64,000 nt of DNA from Antribacter soli (GCF_021568775.1 NZ_JAKGSG010000020.1:62001-126000), one strand, 5' to 3'; positions 1 through 7,856 are shown, numbered from the stretch's first letter. Notes: generated by a model not told the origin, from the sequence alone. Numbers and translations: made by a program.

Positions 1-507
1 ACGCTCGCCGGATACGACTTCGCCGCCGTGCTCACCAGCCCCCTCGGCCGGGCGCGGCGGACCGCCGAGCTTGCCGGGCATCCGGGCGCCGTCGTGGACG
101 AGGACCTCGCGGAGTGGGACTACGGGCCTGTCGACGGGCGCACCGCGCGTGAGGTCAGCGAGACCCTCGGGCGCGAGTTCCTCATCTTCGAGGACGGGGT
201 GCGGATCCTGCCGCCCACCCCCGAGCACGGCGGCGGACGCCAGGGCGAGACGCTCGACGAGGTCGCGGCTCGCGCGGCGCGCGTCGTGCAGCGGGCCGAG
301 GACACGCTGCGGCAGGGCGGGAATGTGCTCGTCGTGTCGCACGGGCACCTGCTGCGCGTGCTCGTCACGGCCTGGCTCGACGTCGACCCCCGGCTCGGCT
401 CGCGGTTCGAGCTCGGCACCGCCGCGATCTCCCTGCTCGGGTACGGGCACCACCTGCGGACCGTGGAGGGCTGGAACCTCCCGCCGGACCACGCCCGCCC
501 CGCCTGA
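1..507 (+). CDS. Histidine phosphatase (phosphoglycerate mutase-like), 5' end outside window
   Basis: Partial gene, open at the left edge and read from base 1. The visible part has the conserved SPLGRARRTAE segment, which follows the missing N-terminal RHG motif, and near the C terminus VVSHGHLLRVL, which carries the second catalytic histidine of the branch-1 histidine phosphatase family. Such proteins remove phosphate from small molecules or sugars; the substrate cannot be told from sequence. The stop codon is the first TGA of a 59-bp tandem array, so the array starts exactly where the gene ends. GTG at 28 is internal, because the family core extends upstream of it. Confidence 0.85.
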   Translation, partial: TLAGYDFAAVLTSPLGRARRTAELAGHPGAVVDEDLAEWDYGPVDGRTAREVSETLGREFLIFEDGVRILPPTPEHGGGRQGETLDEVAARAARVVQRAEDTLRQGGNVLVVSHGHLLRVLVTAWLDVDPRLGSRFELGTAAISLLGYGHHLRTVEGWNLPPDHARPA

Positions 508-680
508 CGCGCGCCTCCCGCGAGGGTCCAGGCAGACCGGGGCGGCGGAAGCCGTACGAACCCTGACGCGCGCCTCCCGCGAGGGTCCAGGCAGACCAAG
601 GTGGCGGAAGCTGTAAGAACCCTGACGCGCGCCTCCCGCGAGGGTCCAGGCAGACCGAGGTGGCGGAAGCTGTAAGAACC
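504..680 (+). repeat. Tandem array, three 59-bp units (family A)
   Basis: Units at 504-562, 563-621 and 622-680 are nearly identical. Each opens with CTGA and contains the core CGCGCCTCCCGCGAGGGTCC. The TGA of unit 1 is the stop codon of the upstream phosphatase. The same family occurs as 60-bp units at 5367-5546 and as a single coding copy at 34572-34631. CCTC-ccgc-GAGG in the core could form a small hairpin. Function unknown; no spacers, so not a CRISPR array. Confidence 0.95.
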
Positions 681-739
681 CTGAAGACACTGCCCGACCC
701 GTCCCCGAAATTCCTGCGGCGGCATGGCAGCATGCACGC

Positions 740-1270
740 ATGGCCATGCGGGAAGAGCACCTCGCCGACGGCGAGACCGTCGTGATGTCGCTGCGCACCC
801 ACCCCAAGGCGGTGCTACGCCCGGTGTTCCTGCTGGTGCTGCTGGTCGCCGTCGTGGTGGCGGTGTGGAACGTGCCCCTCGGGCTGCCCGCGATGCTGCT
901 CTGGTTCGTGACCGCCGTCGTGGTGGTGCTCCTGCTCGCCGCCGTGCTGCCGCCGTACCTGCGCTGGCTCACCACCACGTACGTGATCACCAACCAGCGG
1001 GTCGCGCTGCGCACCGGCGTGCTCACGCAGTCGGGGCGGGACATCCCGCTCTACCGCATCAACAACGTCACCTTCGAGAAGCAGCTCAGCGACCGCTTCT
1101 TCGGCTGCGGCACGCTCGTCGTCTCGGACGGCACAGACCAGCCGGGCATGGTGCTGCACGACGTTCCCGACGTCGAGCGGGTGCAGCGCCGGCTCCAGGA
1201 GCTGGTGCACCGCGGCGACGACGGGTCCGACAACGGCGAGTTCCCGCCGAACGAGCCGCGCCGGATCTGA
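740..1270 (+). CDS. Membrane protein with bacterial PH (bPH2) domain
   Basis: 176 residues. Two adjacent hydrophobic helices (about 27-43 and 52-70) are followed by a bPH2/DUF304-type domain, seen in YVITNQRVALRTGVL and IPLYRINNVTFEKQL. The family is a lipid- or envelope-associated beta-sandwich of unclear role; the domain should face the cytoplasm. The start at 740 (MAMREE) is preferred because an in-frame upstream start gives no family similarity. It converges on the MOSC gene, with only the 90-bp array between them. Confidence 0.8.
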   Translation: MAMREEHLADGETVVMSLRTHPKAVLRPVFLLVLLVAVVVAVWNVPLGLPAMLLWFVTAVVVVLLLAAVLPPYLRWLTTTYVITNQRVALRTGVLTQSGRDIPLYRINNVTFEKQLSDRFFGCGTLVVSDGTDQPGMVLHDVPDVERVQRRLQELVHRGDDGSDNGEFPPNEPRRI

Positions 1271-1540
1271 TCAGTCGACATTGTCGATCGCCCGAGCCTG
1301 CGGTTCCGCTGCGGGCGAGTGCCTCGTTCCTCGGCCCTCACCCTGCACTGCACCTCGGGCTCAGTCGACGTTGTCGATCGCCGGAGCCTGCGGTTCCGCT
1401 CCGGGCGAGTGCCTCGTTCCTCGGCCCTCACCCTGCACTGCACCTCCGGCTCAGTCGACGTTGTCGATCGCCGGAGCCTGCGGTTCCGCTCCGGGCGAGT
1501 GCCTCGTTCCTCGGCCCTCACCCTGCACTGCACCTCCGGC
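1271..1540 (-). repeat. Tandem array, three 90-bp units (family B)
   Basis: Units at 1271-1360, 1361-1450 and 1451-1540; units 2 and 3 are nearly identical and unit 1 differs at a few bases. The array fills the whole space between two convergent stop codons. Read on the minus strand, it starts at the TGA of the MOSC gene, and each unit begins with the same CGACTGA that ends that gene. Each unit holds a hairpin-capable CCGGAGC...GCTCCGG segment. A partial relative (GTTGTC..TCGCC.GAGCCTGCGG) lies at 39827-39850, downstream of livK. Confidence 0.95.
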
Positions 1541-2254
1541 TCAGTCGACGACCGAGCGGCCCGCGGCCTGCTCGGCGCGCCGCAGCATGTCGCTGCTCAG
1601 GGTGATGTCGCCCGTCGCGTGCGCCGACAGGAGCCGCTTCGCCAGGACCTCCAGGGCGTCCACGTCGGCGAGGCCGCGATCGTCCGGGCCCGGGTCGGCG
1701 CTGCCGCGCGCCAGACCGAAGCGCGCCGCGAACCAGTCGCGCACCGTGACGCCGTGCTCGGGGCGCACCAGTACCTCGACCGCGTCGCCTGCACCGATCT
1801 CGCCGCTGCGGACCACACGCAGGTAGGCGCCCGTGCGGTTCGCGCGCGTGAATCGGAGCACCCACTGCTTCTCGCCGAGGCGCCGGGCGAATGTCTGGCA
1901 GGGGACGCGCGGCTGGGTCACCTCGAGCACTGCCGTGCCGACCGACCACCGCTCGCCGATCACCGCGCCGTCGACGTCCACGCCGCTCGTGCGGAGGTTC
2001 TCCCCGAACAGGCCCGGCGTGACCTCATGTCCGAGCTCGGCGGCCCAGAAGTCCGCGTCCTCCTGTGCGTAGGCGTAGACCGCCTGGTCGGTGCCGCCGT
2101 GGTTCGCACGGTCGGCCTGCACGTCCGCGTACAGGCCGAGCGGCAGGACCTTGACGCGGCCGTCGACCGGCCGCTTGTCGATCGCGGTGATCCCGACCGT
2201 CCCGGCGTCGGCGTGCAGCTGATGAACCCGGCAGACCGCAACAAGCTCTCCCAT
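1541..2254 (-). CDS. MOSC domain protein (YiiM-like)
   Basis: 237 residues. The MOSC fold is the C-terminal domain of molybdenum-cofactor sulfurases, and stand-alone members such as YiiM act in molybdenum enzyme systems that reduce N-hydroxylated substrates. VTQPRVPCQTFARR includes the conserved cysteine, here Cys119, that binds the cofactor in this family. The LGLYADVQADRANHGG region is typical of YiiM-type proteins. No molybdenum enzyme is visible nearby, so the partner is unknown. The stop codon starts the 90-bp family B array. It is divergent from ndh, sharing about 165 bp of upstream DNA. Confidence 0.85.
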   Translation of the reverse strand: MGELVAVCRVHQLHADAGTVGITAIDKRPVDGRVKVLPLGLYADVQADRANHGGTDQAVYAYAQEDADFWAAELGHEVTPGLFGENLRTSGVDVDGAVIGERWSVGTAVLEVTQPRVPCQTFARRLGEKQWVLRFTRANRTGAYLRVVRSGEIGAGDAVEVLVRPEHGVTVRDWFAARFGLARGSADPGPDDRGLADVDALEVLAKRLLSAHATGDITLSSDMLRRAEQAAGRSVVD

Positions 2255-2420
2255 GACTCCATCCTGCCAGGGTGAGGCGGACCACTGACATCAGGTCAGC
2301 AAGTGGAGCCCGGTTCCCGTTATCGTTGGACCTGGTCGCGGTCGACGCCCGCGTACCGGACGGGCCCGCCGCGCAGACCGGAACAGCTCCATCCGAAGCG
2401 CACCAGGAGGCCTCGCAGCC

Positions 2421-3836
2421 GTGACTGAGCCGACCGCCACCACCGGACCTCGCGATGTGACCAACGACGACGAGTTCTGCATCGAGCTCGACTCCCTGCC
2501 CCGGGAGGACGGCGCCCTGCCCCACGTGGTCGTGGTGGGCGGCGGGTTCGCGGGCATGGCCGTCGTGAAGGCCCTCGCGAAGGCGCCGGTGCGGGTGACC
2601 CTCATCGACCGCCGCGTCTACAACACGTTCCAGCCGCTGCTCTACCAGGTGGCGACCGGAGGCCTCAACCCGGGCGACGTCACGTACTTCCTGCGCGGGC
2701 TGCGCCTGTGGCAGAAGAACGTCAACGTGGTGCACGAGCACCTGGTGAGCGCCGACCACGTCGCCAAGAAGATCCGGCTCCTCAACGACCAGTGGATCTC
2801 CTACGACTACCTGGTGGTCGCGGCGGGCGTGACCACGAACTTCTTCGGCACGCCCGGCGCCAAGGAGTACGCGTTCCCGATGTACTCGCGGTCGCAGGCG
2901 CTCAAGATCCGCGACAACCTGTTCATCCGCCTGGAGAAGGCGACCAAGTCGCGCCGCACCGACGACGGCCTGCGGGTCGTGGTGGTGGGCGGCGGCGCCA
3001 CGGGCGTCGAGGTCGCGGGCGCCCTGGCCGAGCTCCGCACGACGGGCCTCGCGCCCGCCTACCCCGAGATCCACGGCGACGCGTTCGAGGTGAAGATCGT
3101 CCAGCGCGGGCAGGAGATCCTCAAGGCCTTCGCGCCGAAGCTGCGCGAGTACGCGGCGGCCGAGCTCAAGCGCCGCGGGGTGTCGCTGCACCTCGGCGCA
3201 GGCGTGGCCGCCGTGGAGGAGGACGGCGTCGTCCTCACCGACGGCACCCGGATCCATGCGGACCTCACCGTGTGGTCGGCAGGCGTGCACCCGCACGAGG
3301 AGGTGTCCGGCTGGGACCTGCCGCTCGGCGAGGGCGGCCGGATCGTCGTGGGCGACGACCTCCAGGTCGAGGGCATGCCCGGTGTCTTCGCGGCGGGCGA
3401 CATCGCGATCTCCCCGTCGGACCTGCAGCAGCTCGCACAGCCGGCGATCCAGGCCGGCAAGCAGGTGGCGCGCAACATCCGCGCCCTGATTGAGGGCCGA
3501 CCGACCGCCCCGCTGCGCTACGTCGACAAGGGCACGATGGCGGTGATCGGTCGCCGCGCTGCCATCGCCGAGGTCAACGGCCCGGGCGGCCGCGGCCAGA
3601 TCCGCCTGACGGCCGGCACCGCGTGGCTGGCCTGGCTGTTCGTGCACATCATGTCGCTGGTCGGGCCGCGCAACCGGATCACGACGCTCGCCGGCCTCGT
3701 GACCCGCTACGGCTTCCCGTTCCACCGTCACCCGATCCCGATCGTGGGCGACGTCCCGACGGTCCGCCCGCCCAAGAGGGCGGCTCCGTCGCCCGACGGC
3801 GAGGCTCGCCGCGAGCGGTCGGCGCAGGTCTCGTAG
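2421..3836 (+). CDS. ndh: Type II NADH dehydrogenase
   Basis: 471 residues. Non-proton-pumping NADH:quinone oxidoreductase at the inner face of the membrane. The FAD-binding Rossmann motif GGGFAG is at 40-45, and a second dinucleotide motif (VVVVGGGATGVEVAG, near 187-201) binds NADH. The C-terminal segment AWLAWLFVHIMSLVG is the usual membrane-association helix. The GTG start is chosen because AGGAGG lies about 10 bp upstream (2405-2410). The gene looks monocistronic: the mannanase operator follows its stop codon at once. Confidence 0.93.
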   Translation: MTEPTATTGPRDVTNDDEFCIELDSLPREDGALPHVVVVGGGFAGMAVVKALAKAPVRVTLIDRRVYNTFQPLLYQVATGGLNPGDVTYFLRGLRLWQKNVNVVHEHLVSADHVAKKIRLLNDQWISYDYLVVAAGVTTNFFGTPGAKEYAFPMYSRSQALKIRDNLFIRLEKATKSRRTDDGLRVVVVGGGATGVEVAGALAELRTTGLAPAYPEIHGDAFEVKIVQRGQEILKAFAPKLREYAAAELKRRGVSLHLGAGVAAVEEDGVVLTDGTRIHADLTVWSAGVHPHEEVSGWDLPLGEGGRIVVGDDLQVEGMPGVFAAGDIAISPSDLQQLAQPAIQAGKQVARNIRALIEGRPTAPLRYVDKGTMAVIGRRAAIAEVNGPGGRGQIRLTAGTAWLAWLFVHIMSLVGPRNRITTLAGLVTRYGFPFHRHPIPIVGDVPTVRPPKRAAPSPDGEARRERSAQVS

Positions 3837-3839
3837 GGG

Positions 3840-3855
3840 GCTTAAGCGTTTAAGC
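3840..3855. promoter_or_regulatory. LacI-family-type operator upstream of mannanase
   Basis: GCTTAAGCGTTTAAGC is a 16-bp inverted repeat (GCTTAA/TTAAGC) whose centre, AAGCGTTT, fits the AAnCGnTT core common to LacI-family operators. It lies 3 bp after the ndh stop codon and about 105 bp before the mannanase ATG. Sugar-responsive LacI repressors commonly control actinobacterial polysaccharide hydrolases. No LacI gene lies in this window, so the regulator is inferred. Confidence 0.65.
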
Positions 3856-3960
3856 CTCTTGCGCCGCCCTTCTGCGCGCGCGAGCGTGCGGCCGGAGGTG
3901 CGCGGGACGTCGTCGGGCAACGGGCCTGGCGCCGCGCGGACCCGGGAACGAGGACGTTTC

Positions 3961-5370
3961 ATGAGACCCACCCTCGCCAGACCCGCACGGAAGGACGTCG
4001 CCGCGGCGCTGGGCGGCGTTGCCGCGACCGCCGCCGTCGCGGCGCTCCTCGTGGCGTCGCCCGGCGCGACCAGCCCCGCCGAGGCTGCGGCCACCGGCAT
4101 CCACGTGAGCAACGGGAAGATCGTCGAGGCGGACGGGACTCCCCTGCTGCTGCGTGGCACCAGCCACGCCCACACCTGGTACGCCTCACAGACCCGCGCC
4201 TTCGCCGACATCTCCGCCGCCGGGGCCAACGCCGTCCGCGTCGTGCTCAGCGACGGCACCCGCTGGACCGAGAACGGGCCGGCCGACGTCGCCAACGTCG
4301 TCGACCTGTGCTGGGACAACCAGCTCGTCTGCATGCTCGAGGACCACGACACCACGGGGTACGGCGAGCAGGCCGGCGCCTCCACGCTCGCCACGGCCAC
4401 CGACTACTGGATCTCGCTGCTGCCCACGCTGGAGGGCACCGAGGACCACGTCATGATCAACATCGGCAACGAGCCCTACGGCAACGACGCGGCCACCAAC
4501 GCCCGCTGGGCGGCCGACACCACCTCGGCGATCCAACGTCTGCGCGCCGCGGGCTTCGACCACACGATCGTCGTGGACGCGCCCGCCTGGGGCCAGGACT
4601 GGCAGGGAGTCATGCGGGACAACGCGGCGCAGGTCTTCGCCGCCGACCCGGACCGCAACACGATCTTCTCCGTGCACATGTACGGCGTGTACGACACGGC
4701 CGCCGAGGTCCGCGCCTACCTCGACGCGTTCACGAGCGCCGGGTTGCCGATCATCGTGGGTGAGTTCGGGCACAACCACTCGGACGGGAACCCCGACGAG
4801 GACACGATCATGTCCTACACCCGCGCCCAGGGGATCGGCTGGTTCTCCTGGTCGTGGAGCGGCAACGGCGGCGGCGTGGAGTACCTCGACATGGTGACGT
4901 CGTTCGACCCGGCGCAGCGGACCTCGTGGGGGACGCGCGTCATCACCGGCACGGACGGGTTCTCGCAGACCTCCGTCCGGGCGGCGGTGTTCGGGGGTGG
5001 CGGTCCGACGCCGACCCCCACGCCGACGCCGACCCCCACGCCCACGCCCACCCCGACCCCTACGCCGACGCCGACGACCGGCTCCTGCAGCGCGACGCTC
5101 CGCGTCGTGAACGCCTGGCAGGGCGGGTTCCAGGCCGAGGTGATCGTGACGTCGTCGAGTGCGCGCACCGCGTGGTCGACCTCGTTCACGCTGCCGGCCG
5201 GCACGAGCATCTCCAACCTGTGGAGCGGGACGTTGACCACGTCCGGGACCCAGCACACGGTCGGTAACGCGGCCTGGAACGGCACGCTCGGCGCAGGGGC
5301 GTCGACGACGTACGGGTTCGTCGCGAACGGTCCGGCGCCGTCGACCGCGCCGGCGGTCACCTGCACCTGA
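3961..5370 (+). CDS. Secreted GH5 beta-mannanase with C-terminal CBM2
   Basis: 469 residues from ATG 3961; an upstream in-frame GTG at 3859 would place 34 non-signal residues before the leader. Signal peptide about 1-40, GH5 catalytic domain about 41-340, a PT-repeat linker, then a CBM2 of about 100 residues. Acid/base Glu171 is in NIGNEPYGN and nucleophile Glu268 in IVGEFGHNHSD. The LLLRGTSHAHTWYAS start of the catalytic domain resembles GH5 subfamily 8 endo-beta-1,4-mannanases rather than cellulases. The CBM2 has spaced tryptophans for crystalline polysaccharide. The enzyme acts outside the cell. A LacI-type site precedes it, and a three-unit array plus a strong hairpin follow it. Confidence 0.92.
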   Translation: MRPTLARPARKDVAAALGGVAATAAVAALLVASPGATSPAEAAATGIHVSNGKIVEADGTPLLLRGTSHAHTWYASQTRAFADISAAGANAVRVVLSDGTRWTENGPADVANVVDLCWDNQLVCMLEDHDTTGYGEQAGASTLATATDYWISLLPTLEGTEDHVMINIGNEPYGNDAATNARWAADTTSAIQRLRAAGFDHTIVVDAPAWGQDWQGVMRDNAAQVFAADPDRNTIFSVHMYGVYDTAAEVRAYLDAFTSAGLPIIVGEFGHNHSDGNPDEDTIMSYTRAQGIGWFSWSWSGNGGGVEYLDMVTSFDPAQRTSWGTRVITGTDGFSQTSVRAAVFGGGGPTPTPTPTPTPTPTPTPTPTPTPTTGSCSATLRVVNAWQGGFQAEVIVTSSSARTAWSTSFTLPAGTSISNLWSGTLTTSGTQHTVGNAAWNGTLGAGASTTYGFVANGPAPSTAPAVTCT

Positions 5371-5546
5371 GGCGCGCCTCCCGCGAGGGTCCAGGCGAAC
5401 CAAGGTCGGCGGAAGCCAAGAAGGCCCTGAGGCGCGCCTCCCGCGAGGGTCCAGGCGAACCAAGGTCGGCGGAAGCCAAGAAGGCCCTGAGGCGCGCCTC
5501 CCGCGAGGGTCCAGGCGAACCAAGGTCGGCGGAAGCCAAGAAGGCC
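5367..5546 (+). repeat. Tandem array, three 60-bp units (family A)
   Basis: Units at 5367-5426, 5427-5486 and 5487-5546 appear identical. Each begins CTGA; the TGA of the first is the stop codon of the mannanase gene. The units share the core CGCGCCTCCCGCGAGGGTCC with the 504-680 array and have a distinct 3' half ending in AAGCCAAGAAGGCC. Confidence 0.95.
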
Positions 5547-5559
5547 CTGACGACCACCC

Positions 5560-5595
5560 GGATGCCCTGCCCGCCCCGTGGCGGGCAGGGCATCC
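5560..5595 (+). terminator. Terminator hairpin after mannanase array
   Basis: A perfect 16-bp stem (GGATGCCCTGCCCGCC and its complement) with a CCGT loop and no T-run. It separates the mannanase unit from the arsenic operon. Confidence 0.85.
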
Positions 5596-5606
5596 GCTTG
5601 CGCGCT

Positions 5607-5644
5607 TGCATCGATGGATGTCAACATAGAAACATGTCGATGCA
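5607..5644. promoter_or_regulatory. Candidate ArsR operator overlapping start of ars operon
   Basis: TGCATCGA (5607-5614) and TCGATGCA (5637-5644) form an 8-bp inverted repeat with a 22-bp spacer. Nested within it is ATGTcaACAT (5618-5627). The preferred ATG (5634) lies inside the palindrome, and no Shine-Dalgarno sequence is visible, which suggests a leaderless transcript. ArsR proteins typically bind AT-rich imperfect palindromes at their own promoters, so autoregulation by the fused ArsR domain is inferred. Confidence 0.6.
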
Positions 5645-6632
5645 GAGCGATTCCCTCGCCGCGTCGAACGCCGAGTCCCACGCGATCGGCCTCGACGCCG
5701 CGACCGCCGTGGCCGGCACCCTCAAGGCGCTGGCCGACCCGCTGCGCCTGCGGATGCTCTCCGCGATCGCCACCAGCTCCGGTGGCGAGGCCACCGTCGG
5801 CGACCTCGCCACGCTGACCGAGGTCTCCCAGCCCACGGTGTCCCACCACCTCAAGGTCCTCCGGGACGTCGGGCTGCTCACCGCGGAGCGGCGCGGCACC
5901 TGGGTCTGGTACCGGATCGAGCCCGCCTACCGCGGTGCCGTCACCACCCTCCTCGACCGCTTCGCGCCCGCCACGATCGACCTGCGACCCGACGAGCACC
6001 ACCTACCGGGCCTGAAGAACGTCGACCACGAGCTCGACAGCCTGGCCACGTCCCTCGCCGAGCGCATCCCGGGCACGACGCTCGAGGAGTGCCTGCAGGT
6101 CGTGCGGGAGTCGTACGCGGCGCTCGCCCGGCGCGGCGGCCTCGCGACGCACCTCGTGCCCCTCACCGAGCACTTCGCGCGCCAGCGGCTCGTCGACGTC
6201 GTGAAGGCGCGCGAGACGGACGAGCACGTTCCGCAGGTGCTGTTCGTCTGCGTCGCGAACGCCGGGCGGTCGCAGCTCGCGGCGGCGTTGATGCACCACT
6301 ACGCCGGGGACCGCGTGGTGGTCCGGTCGGCAGGATCGACGCCCGCCGCCGACGTGCACGCGACCATCCGCGGCCTCCTCGCCGAGCTGGGCGACCCGGA
6401 CTCGGCGGACGACGTGCCCTATCCCAAGCCCCTGACCGACGACGCGGTCCGCGCCGCCGACATCGTCATCACGATGGGCTGCGGCGACGCGTGCCCCGTG
6501 CTGCCCGGCAAGCGCTACGAGGACTGGGCGGTGGGCGACCCCGCCCTCGCCTCACCCTCCGGCGTCGCCGCGATCCGTGACGAGCTCGACGCGCGGGTGC
6601 GCGCCCTGCTCGCCGACCTGCTGCCCGTCTGA
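5634..6632 (+). CDS. ArsR regulator fused to ArsC arsenate reductase (copy 1)
   Basis: 332 residues. An ArsR-type winged helix (about 20-95; LADPLRLRMLSA, then SQPTVSHHLKVLRDVGLL) is followed by a helical segment (about 130-200) and a low-molecular-weight phosphatase-type arsenate reductase domain (about 205-332). The reductase has the P-loop CVANAGRSQ and the distal pair in MGCGDACP. It should both repress the locus and reduce arsenate to arsenite. The ArsR domain is complete. First gene of the arsenic locus, 42 bp before arsC. ATG 5634 is chosen over the upstream in-frame start, which would run through the terminator hairpin. Confidence 0.88.
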   Translation: MSMQSDSLAASNAESHAIGLDAATAVAGTLKALADPLRLRMLSAIATSSGGEATVGDLATLTEVSQPTVSHHLKVLRDVGLLTAERRGTWVWYRIEPAYRGAVTTLLDRFAPATIDLRPDEHHLPGLKNVDHELDSLATSLAERIPGTTLEECLQVVRESYAALARRGGLATHLVPLTEHFARQRLVDVVKARETDEHVPQVLFVCVANAGRSQLAAALMHHYAGDRVVVRSAGSTPAADVHATIRGLLAELGDPDSADDVPYPKPLTDDAVRAADIVITMGCGDACPVLPGKRYEDWAVGDPALASPSGVAAIRDELDARVRALLADLLPV

Positions 6633-6674
6633 ACCACGACCACCCGCACCGGACCCCGCACCAGAGGAACCCCG

Positions 6675-7091
6675 ATGACCGAGACCAAGCCGTCCGTACT
6701 GTTCGTCTGCGTGCACAACGCCGGCCGCTCCCAGATGGCCGCAGGCTTCCTGCGCGAGCTGTCCGGCGGCGCCGTCGAGGTGCGCTCGGCAGGCTCGATG
6801 CCGGCCCAGATGATCAACCCCGTCGCGGTGGAGGCGATGCTCGAGAAGGGCATCGACATCCGCGCCGAGCAGCCCAAGATCCTCACGAACGAGGCCGTCC
6901 AGGCGTCCGACGCCGTCATCACGATGGGCTGCGGTGACGCGTGCCCGTACTACCCCGGCAAGCGCTACGAGGACTGGGTGCTCCAGGACCCGGCTGGTCA
7001 GGGCATCGAGGCGGTGCGCCCCATCCGCGACGAGATCGAGAAGCGGATCCGCGGCCTCCTCGCCGAGCTCGACGTCGTGGCCGTCGCGTGA
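6675..7091 (+). CDS. arsC: Arsenate reductase, low-molecular-weight phosphatase type
   Basis: 138 residues, the normal length for the family. P-loop CVHNAGRSQ begins with the nucleophile Cys12; Cys86 and Cys90 in MGCGDACP are candidates for mycothiol or thioredoxin chemistry. It converts arsenate to arsenite in the cytoplasm. The C-terminal domain of the upstream fusion is a clear paralogue, sharing GKRYEDW. Its TGA overlaps the GTG of the aquaporin gene, so the two are probably translationally coupled. Confidence 0.92.
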   Translation: MTETKPSVLFVCVHNAGRSQMAAGFLRELSGGAVEVRSAGSMPAQMINPVAVEAMLEKGIDIRAEQPKILTNEAVQASDAVITMGCGDACPYYPGKRYEDWVLQDPAGQGIEAVRPIRDEIEKRIRGLLAELDVVAVA

Positions 7092-7852
7092 CGGCGGCCG
7101 CGGCCGCGGAGGTGGACGCGGCAACGGCCTCGACGACCGGCCCCGCCGCCCCGGCGACCGCGGCACCCGTGCGGCTCTGGCGGCGCGCAGTCGCGGAGCT
7201 GCTCGGCACGGGCCTCCTCGTCGCGGTCGTCGTCGGCTCCGGGATCGCGGCACAGGAGCTCTCCCCCGGCGACACCGGGCTCCAGCTGCTGGAGAACAGC
7301 TTCGCGACCGGCCTCGGGCTCGCCGTGCTGATCCTCGTGCTCGGTCCCGTGAGCGGGGCACACCTCAACCCGGTGGTCACGCTCGCCGGCTGGCTGCTCG
7401 GCCGGTCGTCCGGCACCGGACCCCACCTCGCCGAGGCGGGCTTCTACGTCGCGGCACAGGTGGTGGGCGCGATCGGCGGGAGCCTGCTCGCGAACGCGAT
7501 GTTCGGCGTTCCCTCACAGATCTCGGGCACGGACCGGGCGAGCGGGGGTCACCTCCTCGGGGAGGTCGTCGCGACCGCCGGGCTGGTGCTGCTGATCCTC
7601 ACGCTGATCCGCACCGGCCGGGAGAACCTGGCCGCGCCGGCTGTCGGCGCCTATGTCGGCGCGGCCTACTGGTTCACGTCGTCCACGTCGTTCGCCAACC
7701 CTGCCGTCACCGTCGGACGCGTCTTCACGGACACGTTCGCGGGGATCTCACCGGAGTCGGTGGCGCCGTTCGTGCTGGCGCAGCTCGTCGGCGGCGCCCT
7801 CGGCGTGCTGCTCGCAGGAGTGCTGTACCCGACCGCCGCCCGTCGCGCCTGA
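7088..7852 (+). CDS. Aquaporin/MIP-family channel of arsenic locus
   Basis: 254 residues from GTG 7088, which overlaps the arsC stop. About 30 Ala-rich residues precede a six-helix major intrinsic protein. The two half-helix motifs are HLNPVVT (NPV in place of the usual NPA) and FANPAVT. Aquaglyceroporins encoded in ars operons (AqpS type) let arsenite leave the cell down its gradient. No ArsB or Acr3 pump is visible here, so this channel may be the only arsenite exit in the locus. Arsenite transport is inferred from context; glycerol or water transport is the alternative. Confidence 0.85.
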   Translation: MTAAAAAEVDAATASTTGPAAPATAAPVRLWRRAVAELLGTGLLVAVVVGSGIAAQELSPGDTGLQLLENSFATGLGLAVLILVLGPVSGAHLNPVVTLAGWLLGRSSGTGPHLAEAGFYVAAQVVGAIGGSLLANAMFGVPSQISGTDRASGGHLLGEVVATAGLVLLILTLIRTGRENLAAPAVGAYVGAAYWFTSSTSFANPAVTVGRVFTDTFAGISPESVAPFVLAQLVGGALGVLLAGVLYPTAARRA

Positions 7853-7856
7853 CGCC

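Noticed and set aside
504-680. Possible CRISPR array
   Set aside because: Units are back to back with no variable spacers and no cas genes.
120-802. Minus-strand open frames of 205 and 145 residues with repeated peptides such as CLDPRGRRASGF
   Set aside because: They are produced by reading through the 59-bp tandem units and the ends of flanking genes; no ribosome binding site and no codon bias.
2025-4400. 791-residue minus-strand open frame
   Set aside because: A shadow of ndh and the mannanase; composition is typical of antisense reading in high-G+C DNA.
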